Positions 32,124 to 40,425 of a DNA stretch of 64,000 bases are shown here, one piece after another. Positions within the stretch are counted from its first letter, which is position 1; each line of letters starts with the position of its first letter. Source of the DNA: Streptomyces sp. NBC_00094 (GTDB lineage Bacteria; Actinomycetota; Actinomycetes; Streptomycetales; Streptomycetaceae); NCBI RefSeq assembly GCF_026343125.1, contig NZ_JAPEMB010000001.1, positions 3,291,501-3,355,500 of the forward strand. Direction: 5' to 3'. The notes under the pieces are model-generated. The model was not told the DNA's origin. It was given only the letters and a program-made list of their open reading frames with translations, and ran no database searches. A program made the position numbers and the translations under genes.

Positions 32124-34358
32124 TCAGAACACCTCGTTGTAGGCCGGCTCCTCGGTGAACACGTACTCCTTGCCGCCCGCGTTGAAGGGGGCCCTCCAGT
32201 CGCCGGTGCCCGGGTAGAAGAGCTTCAGGGTGCCCGTGCGGACGAGAAGGTCGGGGCGGCCGTCGCGGTTCACGTCGCCGGCCCCGATGAGACCGTCGTA
32301 CGCGTTCCAGCCGCCGCCGATCCGCAGGCGCTGCGCGAACGTGCCGTCCCCCTTGCCGAGGTAGAGCCACAGCACGCCGGCCTTGTCCCGGGCGACGAGG
32401 TCGCCGGCCGGCGCGCCGGCGACGTTGCCGACCGCCGTGATGTCGTTGTAGATCCCCCAGCCCGCACCCGTCTTCCGGCGCGTGGCGAACGGCGCGGACG
32501 CCTTGCCGGTGCCCTTGTACAGGTACATGGCGCCGGTCTTGTCGGTGGCGACCAGATCGGCCCGGCCGTCGCCTGTCAGGTCGCTGCCGCCCGCGAGCCG
32601 GTCGTACGTCTGCCAGCCGCCGCCGATCCTCACCCGGCTGAGGAGGGAACGCATCCACTCGCCCGAGCCCTGGTACAGCCAGAGGACCCCGCTCTTGTCC
32701 CGGGCCAGGGTGTCGGCGAAACGTGTCCCGGCGACATCGCCGGCGGATTCGAGCCGGTCGTAGGTGTTCCAGCCGCTGCCGAGGTACACGCGGGCGGTGC
32801 CCCAGGACACCGCGCCGGGACGGTAGAAGGTGGAGACCACGTACAGGCGCCCGTTCGCCTCCCGCCCGAAGATCTCGGGTTCACCGTCGCCGTCGTAGTC
32901 GTGCGCGCCAGGGGTGCGGCGGACGGTGACCGTGCCGGAGGCGCGGACGGTGTCGCCGATTCCGTCGCGCGGCACGGCCTCGATCCGCCAGGCGTACTCG
33001 CCGGGCTGGGCCGCCTTCTCGGGAGTGGCCGGCTCCTCGCCGTGCCAGGTCCAGTCGAAGGCGCCGGGCCCGAGGGCCGAGTCGTTGTCCGGGAGCGTCA
33101 CGGTGGTGCCGGTGGTGCCCTTGAGGCCGAAGGTGAGACGGAACCGTACGTTCGTCCGGGACAGGTTCCACCGGAAGCCGATGCTCCGCTGACGGTCGAG
33201 GTCGACCACGTCGGGCACGTCCTCGCCGAGGTACGTGAGTGCGGTCGGCTCTCCCGTGGAGGCGACGAGTTCGACGACGGGCTCGCCCTCGGCGCCGGCC
33301 GTGACGCGGTACAGCCCCTCGCCGTGCTCGACGGTGCCGCCCCTGGCCAGCAGGGAGCCGTCGGGGCCCGGGGCGAGGGAGCTCATCCGGTCGAGCAGCG
33401 GCAGTCCCACTCCGGGCTCGGTCAGGGACCACGCGGTCAGCGGGGTCACCGCACTTTCCCTCTCGGGCCGGGTCGGCGGCCCGGACACGAGCCAGTTCCC
33501 GACCAGGCCGTACCGGTCGCCGGCGGCTTTGATCGGGAACTGCCGCGTATCGCCGGTTCCGCGGGTGCCGACGACGACCGACGTGGCGGACTCGGGCGCC
33601 ACCCAGGCGACGCGCCCCGCCGAGACGGCTCCGGTCCGGTAGGGGCTGATCCCGGTGACCGGGTACGTGTCGGTGATCTCGCCGGTCGGGATGTCCAGGA
33701 CCACATCGGAGTACCGGGAGGTGTCCACCGGCCCGGCCCCGACGAACAGCTGGGCGGTGTGGGAGGAGCCGGAGAGCATCACGAACGCGCGCAGGTCGGC
33801 GGGGAGTCCGCCGATGACGCGCTCTTCCGCGCCGTCCGCGCCCGGGGCGACCAGACGCCCCTGTCCGGTCCCGTCCGCCTTCTGCACGGAGAAGACGAGG
33901 GTGGCGCCCACCGCACCCCGGTAGGTGTACGTGTCCCCCGCCTCCCCCAGCTCGGCGGTGTCCACCACCAGGGGCGCCGCCCCCGAGGCCATGTCGTGGA
34001 CCGTGAAGACCCGGGACTGCTTGATGTCGGAGACGTGGTCCCCCGTCACCACGATGCCCGTGGCGCCGGCGCTGAACGACCCGGAGCTGGCTGGCAGCAC
34101 CGTCGAGGTCCCGTCGGCGTAGCGGGTCCAGCGCAGCTCGCCCGGAGTCGTAGCGTCCCGGAGGTACGTGAGGAAACCGGTCCGCCCGGCGCCGACGACC
34201 TCCGCGCCGCGCGGGAACGGCACGACGTCGGACGCCTGCTCTCCGCCGACGACGGCGGACACGGGCACGGACGCGGGCGCGGCGGCGGCCGGAAGTGTGG
34301 AGACCGCGGCGAGAACGACGGCGACAGCGACAGCCGTACGGGGCACACGTGAGTGCAT
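32124..34358 (-). CDS. Secreted FG-GAP/VCBS-repeat protein (copy 2)
   Basis: The protein has 744 residues from ATG 34356-34358 (MHSRVPRTAVAVAV), again 10 bases after ggagg. The signal peptide ends near PAAAAPAS. Layout matches copy 1: propeller-like half, FlgD-like Ig segment (FDWTWHGEEPATPEKAAQPGEYAWRIEA), then four FG-GAP repeats with DLTGDGRADLVA and DVNRDGRPDLLV loops, ending in GTGDWRAPFNAG...AYNEVF. The leader cccaggggagggaa is shared with copy 1, so duplication included the 5' untranslated region. Confidence 0.85.
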   Translation of the reverse strand: MHSRVPRTAVAVAVVLAAVSTLPAAAAPASVPVSAVVGGEQASDVVPFPRGAEVVGAGRTGFLTYLRDATTPGELRWTRYADGTSTVLPASSGSFSAGATGIVVTGDHVSDIKQSRVFTVHDMASGAAPLVVDTAELGEAGDTYTYRGAVGATLVFSVQKADGTGQGRLVAPGADGAEERVIGGLPADLRAFVMLSGSSHTAQLFVGAGPVDTSRYSDVVLDIPTGEITDTYPVTGISPYRTGAVSAGRVAWVAPESATSVVVGTRGTGDTRQFPIKAAGDRYGLVGNWLVSGPPTRPERESAVTPLTAWSLTEPGVGLPLLDRMSSLAPGPDGSLLARGGTVEHGEGLYRVTAGAEGEPVVELVASTGEPTALTYLGEDVPDVVDLDRQRSIGFRWNLSRTNVRFRLTFGLKGTTGTTVTLPDNDSALGPGAFDWTWHGEEPATPEKAAQPGEYAWRIEAVPRDGIGDTVRASGTVTVRRTPGAHDYDGDGEPEIFGREANGRLYVVSTFYRPGAVSWGTARVYLGSGWNTYDRLESAGDVAGTRFADTLARDKSGVLWLYQGSGEWMRSLLSRVRIGGGWQTYDRLAGGSDLTGDGRADLVATDKTGAMYLYKGTGKASAPFATRRKTGAGWGIYNDITAVGNVAGAPAGDLVARDKAGVLWLYLGKGDGTFAQRLRIGGGWNAYDGLIGAGDVNRDGRPDLLVRTGTLKLFYPGTGDWRAPFNAGGKEYVFTEEPAYNEVF

Positions 34359-34430
34359 CAAGATCTTCCCTCCCCTGGGTGAGGGGAGATTAATGGATGC
34401 CAGGCCTCCGGCAGCGCCCGTGTGCGACGA

Positions 34431-34832
34431 CTACGGCGTCTCCGCCCGCCGCGTCTTCGGAACCGAGACGCAGAACGGGTGGCCCGCCGGGTCCAGGAGG
34501 ACCCGCCACAGGTCGGGGTGGGGCTGAGCGGCGGCGGGGAGGGTCGCGCCCAGCGCGAGGAGCTCGGTCTCGGCCTCGTCCAGGTCGTCGACGTCGAAGC
34601 AGAGGTGGCTCTGCTGCGGCACCGCGCCGTCGGGCCAGGTCGGGGCCCGGTGGTCGTCGATCCGCTGGAAGCCGAGGTACAGGCCGTTCGCGCCCTCGGT
34701 CTCGCCCGCGCCGAGGAGACCCGCGAAGTCGCCGTCCGAGCCCTCGTGGAGGGGGAGGCCCGTGGCCCGGTGGTAGAACGCGGCGAGGGCCAGGGGGTCG
34801 GCGCAGTCGAGCGTGACCGCCGTCAGCTTCAT
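34431..34832 (-). CDS. VOC (glyoxalase-like) protein
   Basis: The protein has 133 residues from ATG 34830-34832 (MKLTAVTLDCADPLALAAFY); ATG 34838 adds two residues. HLCFDVDDLDEAETELLALGA and the C-terminal VLLDPAGHPFCVSV give the paired beta-alpha-beta-beta-beta VOC modules. The likely metal ligands His (HLCFDV) and a C-terminal acidic residue are only partly conserved. No Shine-Dalgarno is evident and a TAGCCT hexamer lies about 12 bases upstream, so it may be leaderless. Confidence 0.8.
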   Translation of the reverse strand: MKLTAVTLDCADPLALAAFYHRATGLPLHEGSDGDFAGLLGAGETEGANGLYLGFQRIDDHRAPTWPDGAVPQQSHLCFDVDDLDEAETELLALGATLPAAAQPHPDLWRVLLDPAGHPFCVSVPKTRRAETP

Positions 34833-34969
34833 GTACATGAAGAGCGAGGCTAGTCCGTCAACTCGGACCCGGGCGAGGTGAATCCCCGGGGCGGGGCGGG
34901 GCGCCTGGGTCTTGCCCCGGGGCGGGGCCCCGCCCTCTCGCCTCGCCTCGCCCCGGGCCCGGGTGTCCC

Positions 34970-35998
34970 CTAAGCCGCGTCCGCCCCCGGGGACTCCTCG
35001 TCCTCTACGGGCTCCGCCGCCTTCGAGGGCTTCGTCGCCTCGGCCTCCCCCTCGGCCCCGGTCTCCGCCTCCGTCTCCGTCTCCGTCTCCGTCTCCGTCT
35101 CCGTCTCCGTCTCCGTCTCCGTCTCCGTCTCCATGGACGGCGGTGCCACCCGGCCCGTCAACGCCGCCAGCGAGTTCCGGATGTGCTCCATGTGGCCATG
35201 GATCTCGTCCCGCGCCTCGTCGTGCTCCCGGAGCACCCGCTCCGTCTCGCGCTCGACCCGCTCCCCCTTCATCCGGGCCTCCGCGAGCACCTCCTCCGCG
35301 CGGGCCTCCGCGTCCTCCTGGCCGTGCCGGGCCTGCTCCTCGGTCTCCGCCAGGGCACGCTGCGCCTCCGCGAGCCGTTCCTCCGCGTAGGTCACGAGCT
35401 CCTCGTGGCGCGCGTCCAGCTCGGCCGCCTTGCCCTCCGCGGCCCGCTCCGCCTCGTCCCGTATCGCCGTCTGCTCGGCCTGCTGCTCCGCGAGCAGCGC
35501 CGCCGCACGGCGCTCGGTCTCCTCGAAGGCCTCGCGCGCCGCGGAGCGCCGCTCCTCCGCCTCGCGGCCCGAGTCCGTCGCCAGCTCCTCGGCCCGCTCG
35601 CGCGCGGCCGTCAGGGTCGCTCGGGCCGCCGACTCGGCTGCCGTCCGGACGCCCTCCGCGTACGCCCGGGCCGACTCCTCCGCCTCCCGGCCCGCCGCCT
35701 CCGCCGCCTCCGCGAGGGACTGCGCCTCGGCCTCCGCCGCGCGGACGAGCGTCTCGTCCTCCTGCTCGGCCATCTCCAGGATCTTGCGCGCCCGGTCGCT
35801 CAGCGTCTCGTACCGCTGCGGCGCGAGCGCCTCGACGGCCTCGCGCAGCCGCGCCGCCTCCGCCTCCATGTCCTTCGCGAGGACGGTGAGCCGTGCCGCC
35901 CGCTCCCACGCGCCGTCGCGTTCCTCGGAGAGCGCGGCGAGGTGGCGGTCGACCTGCTCGGGGCGGTACCCGCGCCCCCGTCCGACAGCGAAATTCAT
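34970..35998 (-). CDS. Coiled-coil cytoskeletal-type protein (DivIVA/FilP-like) with Glu-Thr repeat
   Basis: The protein has 342 residues from ATG 35996-35998. MNFAVGRGRGYRPEQVDRHLAAL is a DivIVA-like N-terminal motif; residues about 25-280 are an almost unbroken Ala/Glu/Arg coiled coil. In Streptomyces such proteins (often mislabelled cellulose-binding) belong with Scy/FilP polar-growth scaffolds. After GRVAPPSM comes a Glu-Thr dipeptide run of about 11 units encoded by a 6-bp repeat, then an acidic Glu/Ala/Lys tail. The in-frame extension upstream to 36130 is not native-looking. Confidence 0.75.
   Translation of the reverse strand: MNFAVGRGRGYRPEQVDRHLAALSEERDGAWERAARLTVLAKDMEAEAARLREAVEALAPQRYETLSDRARKILEMAEQEDETLVRAAEAEAQSLAEAAEAAGREAEESARAYAEGVRTAAESAARATLTAARERAEELATDSGREAEERRSAAREAFEETERRAAALLAEQQAEQTAIRDEAERAAEGKAAELDARHEELVTYAEERLAEAQRALAETEEQARHGQEDAEARAEEVLAEARMKGERVERETERVLREHDEARDEIHGHMEHIRNSLAALTGRVAPPSMETETETETETETETETETETEAETGAEGEAEATKPSKAAEPVEDEESPGADAA
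35069..35131. repeat. Hexanucleotide (gtctcc) microsatellite encoding (Glu-Thr)n
   Basis: About ten to eleven perfect gtctcc units lie in the 3' third of the coiled-coil gene. Being 6 bp, length changes keep the frame and would vary the length of an unstructured Glu-Thr segment. Confidence 0.92.
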
Positions 35999-36063
35999 CC
36001 CTGACGCCCCTTCCCTGTGACCCCAACGTCCCGAACGTCCAGGATGCGCCATCAGAACGGACA

Positions 36064-36099
36064 AAAGGCGCCCAACGTGGATACACGTCGAGCGCCTTT
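36064..36099. terminator. Hairpin between the SUKH-4 gene and the coiled-coil gene
   Basis: AAAGGCGC-c-C...ACGTG pairs imperfectly with CACGT...G-a-GCGCCTTT (36064-36099). The A/T ends give T-runs in either direction. It follows the leftward SUKH-4 fusion gene. Confidence 0.65.
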
Positions 36100-36129
36100 C
36101 GTCACATTCTGTCCAACTGTGACCACACA

Positions 36130-36174
36130 AGGGCCTACAGAGGGCCTACAGAGGGCCTACGAAGGGACCTACAG
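36130..36174. repeat. 11-bp tandem array abutting the stop of the SUKH-4 fusion gene
   Basis: Three units of agggcctacag type (36130, 36141 and 36152) are followed by a degenerate fourth that includes the stop codon (36169-36171) of the leftward gene. Confidence 0.85.
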
Positions 36175-38649
36175 CAGGCCGTCCCACATCTGCTCGAGCA
36201 GCACGGACCACCAGTTCTCCGGCGACGACAGCGCCGCCGGATCCAGCATCGCCAACTGCGCCTGGAAGTCGACCGTCCAGCGGCCCGCCTGCTCCGGGTT
36301 CAACCCGAACCGCAGCCGCCACATCCGGCCCAGCAGCGCCATCGCACGCGTGAACTCCGGCAGCCCCGTGTTCACGAACTGCGGCGGCACAGGCTGCCCG
36401 CCCGGACCGGCCTCCACCGGCACCGCCACGATGTGCGCGGTCCCGTACTGCACGCAGATCGCCCGCCCGAAGTCCGAACCGAGCACCAGATACGAGCTCG
36501 CGTCCGCCGCCGGCTGCACCTGCCGCTGCGCCGCCAGCTCCGCGAGCGTCGGCACCACCGGCACCGCCGGCTGCGCCCAGAAGAACGGACCGAAGTCCGC
36601 CGGCAGCCCCGCCCACACCAGCGTCCGCGCCACCAGCTCCGGCACACCCTGACGGGACACCGCGTGCTGGTCGAAACGGAGGATGCCCGGGCCGAACGCC
36701 CCCGCCAGCTCCTGCGCGATCGCCTCCGGCGGGACCGGCGGCGCGGGCTGCACCTGCGGCAGCGGCGCCCGTACCGGAGCGGGCCGCGCCGGCCCGTCCG
36801 CTACCTGGTGCAACTCGCCCTGATGGGTGAGGAGTTGCCGCATCCCCTGCTGACGGCCGTGGTGATCGCGACCGTACGGGGCGATGCTCGTGATCCGCGC
36901 CTGCGGCCACGTCTCCCGGATCATCCGCGCGCAGTAACCACCGGGCAGCTCACAGGACTCCAGCTCCGTGTGGAGCTCGAGGACCTGCTGCGGCGGCACG
37001 TTCATCGCCCGCAGCTCGTGCAGGATCTGCCACTCGGGATGCGGAGTACCCGGCGCCGAGCGCCGGATGATCTGCGCCTCGGAACCGTCCGGCGCCCGGT
37101 ACCGCAGCACCGCCTGATAGCCCGGACCGACCGTCGGCAGACCCGCCGGCTGCGGATATCCGTACGCGGGCGGTACGGGACCGGGGCCGGGCGGCGGCGT
37201 GTGCCCGCCGTGCATCGGCGGCGGCGGGGCCGGGGGCCCCGGAGGCGCCGGAGTCGACGGACCGCCCGGGCCACCGGGACCCGGGTGCGCCAGCATCGTC
37301 GCGGCGTGCGCGACCCCACCGGCCGGCGTGCCACCGGGCACACCGGGCGGCGGCGGAGGCGGCGGAGGCGCGCCCGGACCACCCTGGCTCGGGTGCGCCA
37401 GCATCGTCGCCGCCTGATGCACGGGCTGCGGCGCCGCCGGCGGACCGGGCGGGGCCGGCTGCGGCGGACCCGGCGGCTGGAGCCCCTCGGGCCCGAGCTG
37501 CGAGACGAGCTGCGTCGGTACGTACGCGGGGGCGCCCGACCCACCGGGAACCCCGGGCGCGCCGGGCGGCGGGGGCGGCGACGCCGGACCGCGCCCGCTC
37601 TTCGGCGGCATCGTGGCCTTGCTCGTCGCCGCGTCCGCGATGTCCCCGGCACCCGGCACCGAAGGCGCGGGCGGCGGAGGCGGCGGCGCCCCGGGCCCGG
37701 CCTGGGCCGGCGGGACGGGGGGCGCGGGCTGCCGCACGGGCGACACCGGCGGGGCCTGCGGAAGCGACGGCGGCGGCGCGGCCGGGTCGAGCCGCGGGGC
37801 CACGGCGGTCGCGGGCAGCGCACTGCCCCCCTTCATCAGGGCGGTCGGCGCGTCGGCACCCACCACCGGGGGCGGGGTGTCCTCGTCGTCCGTCCCCGAC
37901 AGCGGCGGCGCGAACACGGTCGCGGGCAGCGGCACCGCACCGTCCGCCCCACCGGAACTCGCGTTCGCATCCGCCCACGGACTCACCGAAGGAGCGGGGG
38001 CCGGAGCGGGAGTGGGGACAGGGGCAGGAACGGGGGCAGGCGCAGGGGCAGGCGGAGCCTGAGGAGCCACGGACACAGGCGCCGGAGCAGGGGCAGGGGC
38101 AGGGGCAGGCGGAGCCTGAGGAGCCACAGGCGCGGGCAAAGGCGCAGGCGCATCCACCACCCCACCCACCGGCACCGACGGCCCCGGCACAGGCCCCGAA
38201 GGCCCCGCGTCCGACACGTCGTCCACCGACGCCGACGCGCTCCCGTCCTCCTGCGAGGCGTTCGGCCCCGCCGGCAAGCCGATCCGGTCCGCCGCGTCCT
38301 GCAGCCACTCGGGCGGGCTCAGCAGGAACGACGTCTGGTTCAGATCGATCCGGGCCGCCTGGGGCGCCGCCGGAGCAGCCGCCGCCTCCTGCGTCCCGTA
38401 CTCCTCCTCGTACCGCCGGATCACCTCGCCCACCGGCAGCCCCGGCCACAGCGTGGCCTCGCCGCTGTCCCGCGCGATGACCAGACGCTGCCGGCCACCG
38501 TCCGAGACCGGACCGCCCTCGCGGTCCTCCGACCACACCACGAAGCCCAGCTCGAACTCCCGCACCCGCACCTCACGGTGCTGGTACGCCGGCAGGTCGC
38601 CGTTGATCCATTCCTCGGCGCGCTCCTGCGCCTGCGCGAACGTCACCAC
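36169..38649 (-). CDS. Multidomain Imm35-like / Pro-rich / deaminase / SUKH-4 protein
   Basis: The protein has 826 residues from GTG 38649 (a second GTG follows at 38646). Residues about 1-85 resemble YrhB/Imm35 (AQERAEEWINGDLP, FELGFVVWSEDREGG). About 100-490 is Pro/Ala/Gly-rich and disordered. About 505-605 looks like a nucleic-acid deaminase: HPEW supplies the H-x-E zinc/proton-shuttle motif and SCELPGGYC a paired-Cys motif. The last ~170 residues (DFGPFFWAQPAV..., SYLVLGSDFGRAICV) fit the SUKH-4 immunity family. Toxin-like and immunity-like domains are thus in one chain. It lies 7 bp after the WHH-SUKH gene. No signal peptide. Confidence 0.72.
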   Translation of the reverse strand: MVTFAQAQERAEEWINGDLPAYQHREVRVREFELGFVVWSEDREGGPVSDGGRQRLVIARDSGEATLWPGLPVGEVIRRYEEEYGTQEAAAAPAAPQAARIDLNQTSFLLSPPEWLQDAADRIGLPAGPNASQEDGSASASVDDVSDAGPSGPVPGPSVPVGGVVDAPAPLPAPVAPQAPPAPAPAPAPAPVSVAPQAPPAPAPAPVPAPVPTPAPAPAPSVSPWADANASSGGADGAVPLPATVFAPPLSGTDDEDTPPPVVGADAPTALMKGGSALPATAVAPRLDPAAPPPSLPQAPPVSPVRQPAPPVPPAQAGPGAPPPPPPAPSVPGAGDIADAATSKATMPPKSGRGPASPPPPPGAPGVPGGSGAPAYVPTQLVSQLGPEGLQPPGPPQPAPPGPPAAPQPVHQAATMLAHPSQGGPGAPPPPPPPPGVPGGTPAGGVAHAATMLAHPGPGGPGGPSTPAPPGPPAPPPPMHGGHTPPPGPGPVPPAYGYPQPAGLPTVGPGYQAVLRYRAPDGSEAQIIRRSAPGTPHPEWQILHELRAMNVPPQQVLELHTELESCELPGGYCARMIRETWPQARITSIAPYGRDHHGRQQGMRQLLTHQGELHQVADGPARPAPVRAPLPQVQPAPPVPPEAIAQELAGAFGPGILRFDQHAVSRQGVPELVARTLVWAGLPADFGPFFWAQPAVPVVPTLAELAAQRQVQPAADASSYLVLGSDFGRAICVQYGTAHIVAVPVEAGPGGQPVPPQFVNTGLPEFTRAMALLGRMWRLRFGLNPEQAGRWTVDFQAQLAMLDPAALSSPENWWSVLLEQMWDGLL

Positions 38650-38656
38650 AGCCAGT

Positions 38657-39655
38657 TCACTCCCCTACCGGGACCACGGGCACGGCGCGCGCGAAGCCAC
38701 CGTCCACCATCAGGTTCGCCACCGTCTCCAGCTCCGGCGGATTACCGGCGAGGCGCTGCAGGAACGCGTCGAAGTCCTCGCCGCAGGGCAGCAGCAGCCG
38801 CTCCGCCCGCTCGCCCACCGACCAGCCCGCCGCCTCCGGCCCGGAGTCCCGCGCGTCGTCGTACGCGCAGAACCACACCGTGCCGATCGCGTCACCCCGC
38901 ACCTTCACCGCGACCAGACCGCCCTGGACGAAGGCGACGCCCAGGTAGTCCTTGGTCAGGTGGTCGCGCAGACACTTGTTGACGTAGACGAGGTCGTTGA
39001 CACCCGCCTGCTCCCGCACCGTGAAGAACGGCTGGTCGACCAGGAGCCCCAGCTCCGCGTCGAGCGCCGTACCCACCGGCGCGCAGCCGCCCGCCGCCTT
39101 CAGGAACGAGCGGTACGCCCCCGGCAGCCGGTAGCCGAGGTCCTCCTCGACGCCCTGGAGCTGAAGCTCCGACACCGACACGAGCGTCTTCGGCAGGCCG
39201 AAGTGCGCCGGACGGGTCTCCTGCAGGGGCCGCGTCCCCCGCTTCCCGTGATCGACGGCGGCCGTCGCCACACCACCGTGGTGCCGCAGCAACGCCTTCA
39301 CCTCGACCGGGACCAGCTCCATCCGGCGACTGCGCGCCACGTGGTGCCAGGTCCAGCCGTGCGGGGTCGCCACCGACGGGATCGTGTCCCACAGCTCATG
39401 ACCGGTCGCCGCCATCGCCGCGTTCGCCGACACGTAGTCCGTGAGACGCAGCTCGTCGACGCCGAAGCCCTCCGGAGGATCGGCGATCTCCGCCGCCGCA
39501 CGCGCGTACGGCGAGAAGTCCGGGTGACCGTGCTCGTCGATCCGCACCCCTCTGGGATGACGGGCGGCACGGACCGGGTCCGGAAAATGCACGACCTGCC
39601 CGGCATAGGCCGCGTTCGGTGGCGCGGTGTCCTGCCCGAGCCGACCTGTCGTCAT
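38657..39655 (-). CDS. WHH-nuclease-like domain fused to SMI1/KNR4 (SUKH) domain
   Basis: The protein has 332 residues from ATG 39653-39655, with aggggg 9 bases upstream; the frame opens 18 bases earlier. Residues about 60-135 match the Tox-WHH HNH/Endo VII nuclease pattern: HGWTWHHVARSRRMELVP (WHH core) and LLRHHGG. Residues about 150-330 are SMI1/KNR4: QGVEEDLGYRLPGAYRSFLKAAGG is the SUKH signature. A nuclease-type toxin domain and an immunity domain in one polypeptide suggest self-neutralisation or a processed precursor. Operonic with the SUKH-4 fusion and divergent from a deaminase/SUKH-3 pair. Confidence 0.72.
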   Translation of the reverse strand: MTTGRLGQDTAPPNAAYAGQVVHFPDPVRAARHPRGVRIDEHGHPDFSPYARAAAEIADPPEGFGVDELRLTDYVSANAAMAATGHELWDTIPSVATPHGWTWHHVARSRRMELVPVEVKALLRHHGGVATAAVDHGKRGTRPLQETRPAHFGLPKTLVSVSELQLQGVEEDLGYRLPGAYRSFLKAAGGCAPVGTALDAELGLLVDQPFFTVREQAGVNDLVYVNKCLRDHLTKDYLGVAFVQGGLVAVKVRGDAIGTVWFCAYDDARDSGPEAAGWSVGERAERLLLPCGEDFDAFLQRLAGNPPELETVANLMVDGGFARAVPVVPVGE

Positions 39656-39759
39656 GGCGGTTGCCCCCTGCACTGGCGTCGCTGACTGCTGCTACCGACT
39701 GATCTGGCACAGCCTATGCGCTGCCACAAGAGCCCGAACGGCCCCCGTCCGGCGGTGAC

Positions 39760-39785
39760 CAACTGTCACGACGCCATGACAGTTG
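39760..39785. promoter_or_regulatory. 9-bp inverted repeat in the divergent SUKH locus promoter
   Basis: CAACTGTCA (39760-39768) and TGACAGTTG (39777-39785) are perfect arms with an 8-bp spacer, roughly midway in the 247-bp gap between the leftward WHH-SUKH operon and the rightward deaminase operon. It is a candidate common operator; no regulator gene is encoded in the locus. Confidence 0.55.
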
Positions 39786-39902
39786 CACCATGGTTCCGAC
39801 ACACCGGGCGGGTCATTCGGCGCCCCAGCTTCCCCATATGGCTCCCTATTTGGCAGGCTGTCCACGCAACTCGGGGGATTGCAGGAGGGGAACACAAGCA
39901 CC

Positions 39903-40415
39903 ATGCACGCAACAACGACACCCACACAGGGTGACCCACGCCTCAACTGGAGCAGCGATGCCGAGGCGACCCGGGCACCCCTACTGCGTCACCGCCGCGA
40001 CGGCATCCTTCCCACCGTCGGGGCCGCCCTCTCCGTACGCGGCGAGACCCTCACGTGCACCGCGGGCCGCGGCGACCGCCCGCCCCTCCTGCACGCCCTC
40101 GTCCAGGACTTCCTGGACACCCTCACCAGCAGCCAGCGGGAACGCTTCACCGGGCGATGTCCCGAGGCGATCCTGCTCTCCCGGCACCTCACCGCCGCCG
40201 AGAACGGCCGCTCCAAGCGCGCCCAGCGCAAGCCGCTCACGTCCGGCGAGGCCCGCCGGTCCCTCAAGCACGCCAAACTCACCGCCCGGCGCATCCGGGA
40301 GGACGGCGACCCGCTCCACGGCAGCTACGCGGCACCCTGCCGGTCCTGCACGGCGATGCTCGCCCACTTCGGCGTCCGCACCGTCGACCCCACGACACCT
40401 GTCGAGAACGGCTGA
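39903..40415 (+). CDS. YwqJ-like deaminase
   Basis: The protein has 170 residues from ATG 39903, with gcaggagggg 12-20 bases upstream. The zinc motifs RCPEAILLSRHL (C-x-E) and YAAPCRSCTAML (P-C-x-x-C) are the YwqJ-family deaminase pattern; GETLTCTAGRG precedes them. YwqJ deaminases are toxin domains of polymorphic secretion systems, but this one is stand-alone with no trafficking domain. A SUKH-3-like gene follows 10 bp downstream, the expected immunity partner. Confidence 0.8.
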   Translation: MHATTTPTQGDPRLNWSSDAEATRAPLLRHRRDGILPTVGAALSVRGETLTCTAGRGDRPPLLHALVQDFLDTLTSSQRERFTGRCPEAILLSRHLTAAENGRSKRAQRKPLTSGEARRSLKHAKLTARRIREDGDPLHGSYAAPCRSCTAMLAHFGVRTVDPTTPVENG

Positions 40416-40425
40416 CCGCACACCC

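Noticed and set aside
30537..34352. 1271-residue rightward frame opposite the FG-GAP genes
   Set aside because: Shadow of the two leftward secreted proteins; Gly/Arg/Val-rich with no domains.
37199..38165. Possible frameshift in the Pro-rich linker of the SUKH-4 fusion
   Set aside because: The frame stays open through all domains with motifs on both sides in the same frame, so the gene is intact.
35893..38982. Arg-rich rightward frame opposite the SUKH-4 fusion gene
   Set aside because: Produced by the complementary strand of the Pro-rich linker.
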